This document shows, in pieces, positions 26,086 through 36,820 of a stretch of 64,000 nucleotides of DNA. How positions within the stretch are numbered: position 1 is the stretch's first letter; each line of letters starts with the position of its first letter. The DNA is from Variovorax sp. 679 (lineage in GTDB: Bacteria; Pseudomonadota; Gammaproteobacteria; Burkholderiales; Burkholderiaceae_C): NCBI RefSeq assembly GCF_003952185.1, contig NZ_RXFS01000006.1, positions 372,001 to 436,000 of the forward strand, read 5' to 3'. The notes under the pieces were generated by a model. It ran no database searches, was not told the DNA's origin, and saw only the letters and a program-made list of their open reading frames with translations. The translations under genes were made by a program, and so were the position numbers.

Positions 26086-26898
26086 ATGAGTGACGCGATT
26101 GGCGGCAAGGAAGAAGTGAGTGCACTCGCCAGAGGGCTGGCCCTCCTCAGGGTCATCGGCATGGCATCGGCACCCATAGGCAATCGCGAACTGGCGGATA
26201 CCACGGGCATTCCAAAAGCCACGGTATCCAGGCTTACGGCCACGCTGGTGAGTGCGGGGTATTTACGACAGTCGCAGGACAGCGAGCGCTTCAGCCTGGG
26301 CCCGGCGCTGCTGGACATGAGCAGCCGCTATCTGCGCCACTTCGACCTGCGTACGGTGGCGCGGCCGCACCTGGCGGCGCTGTCGGAAGCGGCCGGCGTG
26401 AGCGTGCACCTGGGCGTGCGCGACGAACTCGACATGCTCGTCATCGATTCGCTGCGGCCCCGCTCGGTGGTCATCAGCTCGCGCATCGAGGTGGGCACGC
26501 GCATGACCATCGCGACCTCGGCCGCCGGCCGCGCCTACCTGGCGGCGTTGCCCGTGGCGGAGCAGACCGAGCTGCTGGCGCAGATCCGGGTGGAAAGCGG
26601 GGAGAACTGGGGCCTCATCGAGCCGAGCCTGATGTCGGGCCTCGACGAATACGCCCGGCTGGGCTACTGCGGCTCCTTCGGCGAATGGAATCCGCATATC
26701 CACGCCATCGGCTTTGCGCTGGAAGGGCCGCGCGGCGAGCGCTACTCCGTGAGCTGCGGCGGTCCTGCCTACCTGCTGCCCAAGGAAACCATGGTCGCGC
26801 GCATAGCGCCGCTGCTGCTCGAAGCGGCCCAGCGTCTCGCCGGCGAGGTCGGCACGTCGGCCGGAGTCGAGGAGAGGGCGGGCGGGGCGCCGGTCTAG
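26086..26898 (+). CDS. IclR-family transcriptional regulator
   Basis: A 270-residue regulator. The N-terminal winged helix (ALARGLALLRVIGMASAPIGNRELADTTGIPKATVSRL) and C-terminal IclR effector domain (HLGVRDELDMLVIDS, GTRMTIATSAAGRAYLA) are both complete. It stands alone, with no catabolic genes beside it, so its targets are probably elsewhere. Its TAG stop shares the CTAG palindrome at 26895-26898 with the stop of the convergent response-regulator gene. Confidence 0.88.
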   Translation: MSDAIGGKEEVSALARGLALLRVIGMASAPIGNRELADTTGIPKATVSRLTATLVSAGYLRQSQDSERFSLGPALLDMSSRYLRHFDLRTVARPHLAALSEAAGVSVHLGVRDELDMLVIDSLRPRSVVISSRIEVGTRMTIATSAAGRAYLAALPVAEQTELLAQIRVESGENWGLIEPSLMSGLDEYARLGYCGSFGEWNPHIHAIGFALEGPRGERYSVSCGGPAYLLPKETMVARIAPLLLEAAQRLAGEVGTSAGVEERAGGAPV

Positions 26899-27569
26899 CG
26901 GCCGCTTTCCAGCTTCAGCACGTAGCCTTCTCCACGCACCGTGTGGAGCAGCTTCAGGCCGAACGGATCGTCCAGCTTCTGCCGAAGCCTGAGGATGCCG
27001 ACGGTGACCATGTTGTCGCGCTCGTCGGCGCCCGATCCCCACACGGCCTGGATCAGCCTGGCGCGCGAGAGCACCTGGCCCTTGTGTGTCATCAGCACGT
27101 ACAGGAGTTCGAACAGCGTGGCGCTGAGGCCCAGGTCCACGTTCTGGCGAAACGCCTTGCCGTGCGTACGGTCGATTGCCAGGTCGGCCATCCGCAGGAC
27201 GGCCGTTTCCGGGCCGCGACCGCGTGAAGCGAGCGCCCAGGCGCGCGCCAGCAGATCGGCGGACGTATAGGGCTTGACGATGTATTCGGTCGCGCCTTGC
27301 GCCAGTCCTTCGAGGCGATCGGCCAGCTGGTCGCGTTGCGTGAGCACCAGCAGTGGAGCATTGGTGCTGCGCCTGACCAGTCGTATCGCGGCATGAGTTT
27401 CCGCCGGCTGCGCGGCGTCGAGCAGGATCAGCGCGTACGGCTTGCCTGCCGAAAGCCACGCACCTGTGTCGCGTGCTGCCGCCACGTCGACGGCGAAGCC
27501 GCATCTGCCGAGCATGCCGCCGAGCTCGTCGCGCATCCTGTTTTCGGATCCGAGAAACAGAACGTTCAT
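26895..27569 (-). CDS. OmpR/PhoB-type response regulator with degenerate receiver
   Basis: A 224-residue protein with an N-terminal receiver (1-115) and a C-terminal winged-helix domain (ELLYVLMTHKGQVLSRARLIQAVWG, DNMVTVGILRLRQKLDD, HTVRGEGYVL). The phosphoacceptor Asp (LILLDAAQP) and Lys (YIVKPYTS) are kept, but the acidic Mg2+ pair at the end of strand 1 reads GSE (LFLGSENRM) instead of DD. It may work without phosphorylation. The ATG at 27569 overlaps the stop of the small upstream frame (ATGA). No histidine kinase is adjacent. Confidence 0.85.
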   Translation of the reverse strand: MNVLFLGSENRMRDELGGMLGRCGFAVDVAAARDTGAWLSAGKPYALILLDAAQPAETHAAIRLVRRSTNAPLLVLTQRDQLADRLEGLAQGATEYIVKPYTSADLLARAWALASRGRGPETAVLRMADLAIDRTHGKAFRQNVDLGLSATLFELLYVLMTHKGQVLSRARLIQAVWGSGADERDNMVTVGILRLRQKLDDPFGLKLLHTVRGEGYVLKLESGR

Positions 27570-27754
27570 GGCCGGGAATTCCTTGCCGTCGAGGTTTCCC
27601 GCTCGATATTGGGAAGCGGTGGCGGAGCCGCCGCACCCCGGGCGCCGGGGAGGGCACCGCGCTGCCTGTGCGCGCATCCGTCCATCAGAAAGACACACAC
27701 CATCAGCGCAAGCACCGTGGCGTGGGTGACGGCAAAGCTGGAGAGGTACTTCAT
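27566..27754 (-). CDS. Small membrane-anchored or lipoprotein-like peptide
   Basis: A 62-residue frame: MKYLSSFAVTHATVLALMVCVFLMDGC gives one strong hydrophobic segment ending at a cysteine (residue 27), which could be a poor lipobox or a simple anchor. A Pro/Arg-rich tail follows. It begins 26 bases after the DUF2145 stop and its own stop overlaps the response-regulator ATG. AGGA sequences precede it. The spacing argues for a real gene coupling DUF2145 and regulator translation; the function is unknown. Confidence 0.5.
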   Translation of the reverse strand: MKYLSSFAVTHATVLALMVCVFLMDGCAHRQRGALPGARGAAAPPPLPNIERETSTARNSRP

Positions 27755-27779
27755 TTCCTGTCGTCCTGTCTGCCGCGCT

Positions 27780-28700
27780 TCAGTCGAGGCGCACGACGCG
27801 ATCGCCTTCGGAAGGCCGGCAACCCTCGGAGACGGGCTCCCAGCCCCGGTGCACCACGACCTGCCTGCCGTCGTGGCACAGCTCGACGCGTTCGCTGCCG
27901 GGGCGTTGCTCGCGCACGAAGGCTTCCATGGTCGAGGGCAGGCTGACGCGCAGCTTCAGCGCGTAGACGTCCTCCTGCGGGTGGTCGTCCAGGTGGAGCA
28001 GCGGCACGAAGTTCGACGCGAAGACGAGCGCGTGGGAGCCGACATCGACCGGCGTGGGCCTGTAGGGCACCGCGCGCAGCCATTGCTGGGCGCGTTCGCG
28101 CAGGTCGTCTCCGTCGGGCAGCGCGCCCCATGCCACGGCCAGCAGTTCCATGACCCACTGGTTGCAGTTCTGGTAGCGCAGGCTGAACGGATAGGCGTTG
28201 GCGCTGTAGCGTGCGGCCAGCAGGTGCAGGGCGCGCGGCGTGTCGAGCGCCGCCTGCCGCAGCGCCTGTGCCGATCCGGCGGGCAGGGACACGATGGAGA
28301 CGTAGCCCAGTACCGGGTCGTCGATGCCCATGACGAAGCCGGCCAGGCCCTGGTCGTAGAGGCGCGGGTGGCCCTCGTCGCAGGCGTAGTAAAGCTGCCG
28401 CGCGAGCCAGGTGCCGTCTGCGCTTTTCCATGCCACGGCGGCGTGGGAGTAGCGGATGCGGAAGCGCGAGAGATCGAGCCCGGAGCGGCTGATCAGCACG
28501 GCGTCGCTGCCCGTGTCTGAAAGCGCCTGTTGCACGACGGCGGTGAAGCGCAGCACGCGATCCTGCTGGCTCGCGGTGAGCGGTTTCGCGCGATCGCAGA
28601 ACTGCGAGGAGGCGGCATGCGCAGTGGCCCCCGCGAAGGCGAGGGCGGCCGCGAGGCCCAGCCGCGCGAGCCAGTGAGCGATGGCCGGGGGCACGGTCAA
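27780..28700 (-). CDS. DUF2145-family exported protein
   Basis: A 306-residue protein with a Sec signal peptide (residues 1-30, ending ATAHAASS). The conserved blocks ISRSGLDLSRFRIRYSHAAVAW, RQLYYACDEGHPRLYDQGLAGF and NAYPFSLRYQNCNQWVMELLA match the DUF2145 family as I know it. No activity is established; the paired His and Cys could form a papain-like hydrolase site, which is my inference. The frame opens with TTG at 28700 overlapping the previous stop (TTGA); a GTG at 28694 is the alternative. Confidence 0.78.
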   Translation of the reverse strand: MTVPPAIAHWLARLGLAAALAFAGATAHAASSQFCDRAKPLTASQQDRVLRFTAVVQQALSDTGSDAVLISRSGLDLSRFRIRYSHAAVAWKSADGTWLARQLYYACDEGHPRLYDQGLAGFVMGIDDPVLGYVSIVSLPAGSAQALRQAALDTPRALHLLAARYSANAYPFSLRYQNCNQWVMELLAVAWGALPDGDDLRERAQQWLRAVPYRPTPVDVGSHALVFASNFVPLLHLDDHPQEDVYALKLRVSLPSTMEAFVREQRPGSERVELCHDGRQVVVHRGWEPVSEGCRPSEGDRVVRLD

Positions 28701-29161
28701 AGGCTCACGGGGCGTGCTGCGAGCCCTGCATACCAGTCGTCGGCGAGCACGAGGTAGAACGCCTCGCGCGTGTCGCCACGCGCGAAGGCGATGCCGTAGG
28801 TGCGCTGCTGCGCGTGCACGAGGTCGCCGGGCCCCAGGCGTTCCTTTGCGAACGTGGCTTGCGGCAGTTCGAGCACGATGCGCCGCTGCGCGTCGCTGTC
28901 GCTTTGCATCGCGACGCGCGTGAAGCCTTCGCGGCCGCCTGCTTGCGCGACTTCGGTGATGCGGTAGTCGCCTTCAGCCACCTTGCCGCCGTCGAACGAG
29001 CTCCTGCTCGAACCGCGGAGTGAATCGGACACGCTGCCGCTGGACGCGGAACTGGCACTGGAAGCAACGGACGAGGCGAAGCTTTCCGCATGGGCACCGA
29101 TGAAGCTCGTGGCGAGCAGGGCCGCGATGCCTGCGATGCGGAAGAAATGAAGGAAGGTCAT
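28697..29161 (-). CDS. Serine-rich exported protein of unknown function
   Basis: A 154-residue protein with a signal peptide (MTFLHFFRIAGIAALLATSFIGAHA) and, directly after it, a 35-residue segment that is about half serine (SFASSVASSASSASSGS). The C-terminal 100 residues look like a compact beta domain (VAEGDYRITEVAQAGGREGF, FYLVLADDWYAG). The family is not recognised. It heads the minus-strand group with DUF2145, the small peptide and the degenerate response regulator, and its stop overlaps the DUF2145 start. Confidence 0.72.
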   Translation of the reverse strand: MTFLHFFRIAGIAALLATSFIGAHAESFASSVASSASSASSGSVSDSLRGSSRSSFDGGKVAEGDYRITEVAQAGGREGFTRVAMQSDSDAQRRIVLELPQATFAKERLGPGDLVHAQQRTYGIAFARGDTREAFYLVLADDWYAGLAARPVSL

Positions 29162-29315
29162 GGAATGCTCCGGCTGTGAATGAAAGGGGGAGGTCATTTC
29201 GCGTGGAAGATGCCGAGCCTGGAGCGGCGGCCTCGCGCAAAGGCGCACTGCAACTTGATGCATGTCCTTCGCAGCTGCCTGCGGAGCGCCTGGATCGCCA
29301 CTGCTGCGGCTCTCG

Positions 29316-29981
29316 TCATTGCAGGTACGCGACCAGCTGATCGGCGCCGTTCTCGATGCCCACGACCGAAGCGCTGCGGGCCCCGATGCCGGCCTTGAGA
29401 TTCCATGCGTTCGGGTACTGCTTGGTGACGTAGGCACCGAGCAGTTCGTTGGTCGAGGCGTCATGGAGCTCGACGGCAAAGCTCACCGAGCCCGTCATCG
29501 CTCCTTCCCGGCCGCGGATGGCCTGCACGGCGTTGTAGGGGCCGCCCATCAGGTCGAAGCGCGAGAAGGTGCTGAGAAACGCCGTGTTCATCCTGGCGCC
29601 GGTGAGCGTCAGCCTGATCCGCACTGTGTTGGCGGCGCTCTTGCCGGGGGAATTGCGGAAGCGCGCGTTCAGCTTGTCGTTGAACTGGCTCTGCATGGTG
29701 CGCGCGAGAAAGACCTTGTCGTCTTCCGACACGCCGTCGAACTGGGCGTCGCTGCCGCGGTAGATGGCGACCGGATCGAGGACGTAAGCCGAGTAGCGCC
29801 GCCAGTCGATGTTCGTCTTGTATTCGAAGGGGATGCGGCCGGAGTCGTCATGCTGGCTGGGGCGCAACTGGGGCGCGGAGGAGATGCCGGCGTAGGGGAC
29901 CGGCTGTGTACTGGCACACGCCGTCAGGATCAGGCAAGCCGCCAGGGTGATGGCCTTCGGGGCATCGGAAAGAGCACGCAT
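29316..29981 (-). CDS. DUF3313-family lipoprotein
   Basis: A 221-residue lipoprotein with a signal peptide and lipobox LILTAC (Cys22), so outer-membrane anchoring is expected. The DUF3313-like pattern is seen in FEYKTNIDWRRYSAYVLDPVAIY, TVRIRLTLTGARMNTAF and GSVSFAVELHDASTNELLGAYVTKQYPN. The start at 29981 is chosen over 30014 because it places the signal peptide at the N-terminus. It is divergent from the TetR gene at 30125 and shares the region with two operator-like repeats, so it is probably repressed by that regulator. Confidence 0.8.
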   Translation of the reverse strand: MRALSDAPKAITLAACLILTACASTQPVPYAGISSAPQLRPSQHDDSGRIPFEYKTNIDWRRYSAYVLDPVAIYRGSDAQFDGVSEDDKVFLARTMQSQFNDKLNARFRNSPGKSAANTVRIRLTLTGARMNTAFLSTFSRFDLMGGPYNAVQAIRGREGAMTGSVSFAVELHDASTNELLGAYVTKQYPNAWNLKAGIGARSASVVGIENGADQLVAYLQ

Positions 29982-30038
29982 CGCGTTCCTCGGTTGGAAA
30001 AGGTGAATGAACAAGGCAACGACCGTGTTCAGATTTAA

Positions 30039-30055
30039 AACTGTACGGTACGGTT
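30039..30055. promoter_or_regulatory. TetR-type operator 1
   Basis: A 17-base inverted repeat AACTGTAC-G-GTACGGTT with one mismatch, lying 58 bases upstream of the DUF3313 start. It shares AACTGTAC with the palindrome at 30089-30100. Confidence 0.7.
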
Positions 30056-30088
30056 CATTATTGAGGCGGATTTTGGCGATGTCAAGAA

Positions 30089-30100
30089 AACTGTACAGTT
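30089..30100. promoter_or_regulatory. TetR-type operator 2
   Basis: A perfect palindrome AACTGTACAGTT, 25 bases upstream of the TetR start codon. It is preceded, like operator 1, by AA. The two sites are about 48 bases apart and flank the divergent promoter region. Confidence 0.72.
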
Positions 30101-30124
30101 GGGTATTCTTTTGAGAGGGATCCG

Positions 30125-30751
30125 ATGAAGGTCAGGACAGAAGCGCGGCGCAACGCGATCCTCGAAGCGGCGGTGGCTCTCTTCAGGGAGCTGGGCTATG
30201 AGCGCTCGTCGATGAACGAGCTCGCAAAGCGCCTTGGCGGCTCGAAGGCCACGCTCTACGGTTACTTCGCCTCGAAGGAGGAACTCTTCGCAGCGGTCGT
30301 GCAGACCGTGGCCGTCTCGCATCTCGGGGAAGCCGCGGCCGAGCTGCACGAGGTGAACGAGGCCGCGACGCTCGAGTCGCAGCTGATGCGGTTCGGTGAA
30401 CGGATGATGTTCGTGTTGACCAACGACACGGACGCGATGGCGGTCTACCGGATGGTCATTGCCGAAGCCGGGCGCTCCGACGTGGGGCAGCAGTTCCACG
30501 AGGCGGGGCCTGCCCAGTACCTCCGGACCCTTGCGGGCTTCATGGATTCGGCAATGCAGCGTGGCGAGCTACGGCGCCTGGACCCGCATGTGACCGCGCT
30601 GCAGTTCACCTCGTTGGTCACGGCGGAAACGCAGCTGCGGCTTTACCAGTCCAACCCTGATCCCGTGTCGACAGACCAGATTCACGAAATGGTCCGGCGT
30701 GCCGTCGACATGTTCCTTGCCGGCGCGGTGCCGCGCCAAGTCCGGAACTAG
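30125..30751 (+). CDS. TetR/AcrR-family transcriptional regulator
   Basis: A 208-residue repressor with the N-terminal helix-turn-helix KVRTEARRNAILEAAVALF...SSMNELAKRLGGSKATLYGYFASKEELF and a C-terminal ligand domain of the AcrR-C type (GRSDVGQQFHEAGPAQ). It is divergent from the DUF3313 lipoprotein across two GTAC-centred operator sites, so autoregulation plus control of the lipoprotein is likely. Its TAG stop shares a CTAG palindrome (30748-30751) with the convergent GntR gene. Confidence 0.88.
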   Translation: MKVRTEARRNAILEAAVALFRELGYERSSMNELAKRLGGSKATLYGYFASKEELFAAVVQTVAVSHLGEAAAELHEVNEAATLESQLMRFGERMMFVLTNDTDAMAVYRMVIAEAGRSDVGQQFHEAGPAQYLRTLAGFMDSAMQRGELRRLDPHVTALQFTSLVTAETQLRLYQSNPDPVSTDQIHEMVRRAVDMFLAGAVPRQVRN

Positions 30752-31389
30752 TTCGCCGCTTCGAGGCCGTTCAGGAAGTGCTCGCGCATGCGGGCCATGG
30801 CGGCTTCCGCGTCCCGCGCCTCGATGGCGGCCATCACCGAGCGGTGCTCGGCCAGCGATTCCGCGATCCGGCCGGCCTTGAGCAGCGAGTTGTGGCGGTT
30901 GAGCTTCATCACCTTGCGCAGGTCGGCCACCATCTGGTCGCGCCACTTGTTGCTGGCGATGGCCAGCAGCCGCATGTGAAAGCGCTCGTTGATGGCGAAG
31001 AAGTGCTCCCGGTCTTCCGGCGAGGCGGCTGCTTCCAGCTCGGCGTGCAGCGCCTTCAGCTCGGCGCGCTGCGCGTCGGTGGCCCGCTCGGCCACCACGC
31101 CGGCGGCATCGCTCTCCAGCAGCGAGAGCAGGTGGTAGACGTCGGCCAAGTCCTGTTCCGACACCTCGGTCACGTAGGCGCCGCGCCGCACCTTCATCGT
31201 CACCAGGCCTTCGGCCGCCAGCACCTTCAGCGCCTCGCGCAGCGGCGTGCGGCTGATGCCGTATTCCTCGGCCAGCTTGAGTTCGTCGATCCAGCTGCCG
31301 GGCTCCAGCTCGCGGCGGAAGATCCGCTGGCGCAGCAGCTCTGCCACTTCTTCATAAAGGGCGCGGGGGGTGAGGGTGACGGCGGACAT
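30748..31389 (-). CDS. GntR-family regulator, FCD (FadR) subfamily
   Basis: A 213-residue regulator with an N-terminal GntR winged helix (LAEEYGISRTPLREALKVLAAEGLVTMKVRRGAYV) and an all-helical FCD effector domain whose metal-binding residues (D, H, H) fall in DVYHLLSLLE, FHMRLLAIAS and LAEHRSVMAAIEARD. It is divergent from the methylmalonyl-CoA mutase gene over 132 bases, which makes it the natural regulator of the propionate/methylmalonyl-CoA operon, with an acyl-CoA or short organic acid as ligand. Confidence 0.88.
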   Translation of the reverse strand: MSAVTLTPRALYEEVAELLRQRIFRRELEPGSWIDELKLAEEYGISRTPLREALKVLAAEGLVTMKVRRGAYVTEVSEQDLADVYHLLSLLESDAAGVVAERATDAQRAELKALHAELEAAASPEDREHFFAINERFHMRLLAIASNKWRDQMVADLRKVMKLNRHNSLLKAGRIAESLAEHRSVMAAIEARDAEAAMARMREHFLNGLEAAN

Positions 31390-31403
31390 GGGCCGGACTG
31401 TAC

Positions 31404-31422
31404 TTCAAAAATGGTGTTTGAA
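31404..31422. promoter_or_regulatory. Inverted repeat in the GntR/mutase divergent region
   Basis: TTCAAA and TTTGAA separated by seven bases, 14 bases upstream of the GntR start. It is a candidate GntR operator or mutase promoter element; binding is inferred only from position and symmetry. Confidence 0.45.
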
Positions 31423-31463
31423 TTAATAATTATGGATCGGTTAGACTCGCCGCCAGCTTGCAG

Positions 31464-31499
31464 AACCCTGCAGGCGAATCTGCGAAACCCTGCAAGCGA
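31464..31499. repeat. Tandem direct repeat in the mutase leader
   Basis: Two copies of AACCCTGCARGCGA (31464-31477 and 31486-31499), each followed by a variant of CTGCGA, repeat with a 22-base period, that is about two helical turns. They sit 23-58 bases upstream of the mutase start codon and could be stacked activator sites or a leader element. Confidence 0.5.
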
Positions 31500-31521
31500 G
31501 ACACTGCGAACGGCCCCCTTC

Positions 31522-33684
<2,163 letters not shown>

Positions 33685-33695
33685 GGCGCGTCGTC

Positions 33696-34169
33696 GTGAG
33701 CGATCTCTTGTCGCGGCTGTCGCTGCAGCCGGTGGATTCCAGCGATTTCGAGGCCATGCTGGCCCTGCGCATCGACGCGATGCGCCCGAGCCTGGAGCGC
33801 GTGGGCCGCTTCGACGCGGCGCGTTCGCGCGAGCGACTGAGCGCGGGCTTTGTCGTGCCGTACATGCACCACATCGTGCTCGACGGCGACCAGCGCATCG
33901 GCTTCGTCACGCTCAAGCCCGAGGACAGCGACGCGCTGCGCCTCGACCATCTCTACCTGCGCACCGGCTTCCAGGGCCTGGGCATCGGCGAATGGGTGCT
34001 CGAATGGGCCAAGTCGCAGGCGCGCGAGCAGCAACTGGACATCAAGCTCACCGCGCTCGTGAAGAGCGACGCCAACCGCTTCTACCTGCGGCACGGCTTC
34101 GTGCTCGAAGGCGGGGAGGGCGTCGACCTGTACTACCGCTGGCGCGTGGCGTCGGAGGCTGCGTGCTGA
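33696..34169 (+). CDS. GNAT-family N-acetyltransferase
   Basis: A 157-residue acetyltransferase. Motif A with the acetyl-CoA pyrophosphate loop reads RLDHLYLRTGFQGLGIGEWVLEWA, and motif B is VKSDANRFYLRHGFVLEG. GTG at 33696, 11 bases after the mutase stop, gives full family length; an ATG at 33757 would truncate the first strand. It is embedded between mutase and MeaB with a 7-base overlap into meaB. It may acylate a lysine of an operon enzyme or detoxify a side product; no substrate can be read. Confidence 0.78.
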   Translation: MSDLLSRLSLQPVDSSDFEAMLALRIDAMRPSLERVGRFDAARSRERLSAGFVVPYMHHIVLDGDQRIGFVTLKPEDSDALRLDHLYLRTGFQGLGIGEWVLEWAKSQAREQQLDIKLTALVKSDANRFYLRHGFVLEGGEGVDLYYRWRVASEAAC

Positions 34170-35215
34170 GCGAGAAGGTTCAGGCCCTCGAAAGTGCTGT
34201 TGCCGGAACGCAGGGCATGGCGCAGCGGCGCGCCATCGCCAAGGCCATCACCTTGCTCGAATCGACGCGCGACGACCATCGTGCGCAGGCCGACGAGTTG
34301 CTCACGGCGCTGCTGCCGCGCACGGGCAGTTCGTTTCGCCTCGGCATCTCGGGCGTGCCCGGCGTCGGAAAGTCGACCTTCATCGAGACGCTGGGCCTGC
34401 TGCTGATCGGCAAGGGGCATCGCGTCGCGGTGCTCACCATCGACCCGTCGTCCACCGTATCGGGCGGCTCGATCCTCGGCGACAAGACGCGCATGGAGCG
34501 CCTTTCGGTGCACGAGCGCGCCTACATCCGTCCCAGCCCGTCGAGCGGCACGCTCGGCGGCGTGGCCGAGAAGACGCGCGAGGCCATGCTGGTGTGCGAG
34601 GCCGCGGGCTACGACATCGTGATCGTCGAGACGGTCGGCGTGGGCCAGAGCGAGACCGCGGTGGCCGGCATGACCGACATGTTCGTGCTGCTGCAGCTGC
34701 CCAACGCGGGCGACGACCTGCAGGCCATCAAGAAGGGCGTGATGGAGCTGGCCGACCTCGTCGTCATCAACAAGGCCGACATCGACAAGGGCGCCGCCAC
34801 GCGCGCGCAGGCGCAGATCACCTCGGCGCTGCGGCTTTTCGGCCACCAGGGCAACCCGGACCACGCGCACGCGGTGCACGACGCGCACAGCGGCGTGGAA
34901 GTGCGCTTCTGGCTGCCCAGGGTGCTGCAGCTCAGCGCGCTGGCCAACACCGGCGTCGACGCCTTCTGGGAGGCCGTCACGCAATTCAGGCAACTGCAGA
35001 CCGCCAACGGCAAGCTCGCCAGGCGTCGCGAGAAGCAGGCCACGGCGTGGATGTGGGAGCGCATCGACGCAGGTCTCAAGCAGGCCTTCAGGCATCACCC
35101 CCAGGTGCGCGAACTGCTGCCGCAACTCACGCAGCAGGTGGCGCAGGGCACGCTGCCGGCCTCCACGGCAGCGCGCAGCCTGCTTGCAGCGGCGGCCATC
35201 ACGGCCAGACCATGA
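34163..35215 (+). CDS. meaB: Methylmalonyl-CoA mutase-associated GTPase MeaB
   Basis: A 350-residue G3E P-loop GTPase that chaperones and protects methylmalonyl-CoA mutase during cobalamin loading. Landmarks: P-loop GVPGVGKST (64-72), LTIDPSS...GDKTRM, the ETVGVGQSE switch and base-specificity NKAD. The C-terminal dimerisation arm is present. Start GTG 34163 is supported by GGAGG at 34154-34158 and overlaps the GNAT stop. The operon position with the mutase is the classic arrangement. Confidence 0.92.
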   Translation: MLSEKVQALESAVAGTQGMAQRRAIAKAITLLESTRDDHRAQADELLTALLPRTGSSFRLGISGVPGVGKSTFIETLGLLLIGKGHRVAVLTIDPSSTVSGGSILGDKTRMERLSVHERAYIRPSPSSGTLGGVAEKTREAMLVCEAAGYDIVIVETVGVGQSETAVAGMTDMFVLLQLPNAGDDLQAIKKGVMELADLVVINKADIDKGAATRAQAQITSALRLFGHQGNPDHAHAVHDAHSGVEVRFWLPRVLQLSALANTGVDAFWEAVTQFRQLQTANGKLARRREKQATAWMWERIDAGLKQAFRHHPQVRELLPQLTQQVAQGTLPASTAARSLLAAAAITARP

Positions 35216-35255
35216 AGAAAAACGGAATCCAGGACCACAGCTTCGAAAGCACACC

Positions 35256-36800
<1,545 letters not shown>

Positions 36801-36820
36801 GCGGTACGGAGAAGAAGAGC

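Noticed and set aside
30778..31521. 5' extension of methylmalonyl-CoA mutase opposite the GntR gene
   Set aside because: The translation is antisense to a well-supported GntR regulator; mutase homology begins at 31522.
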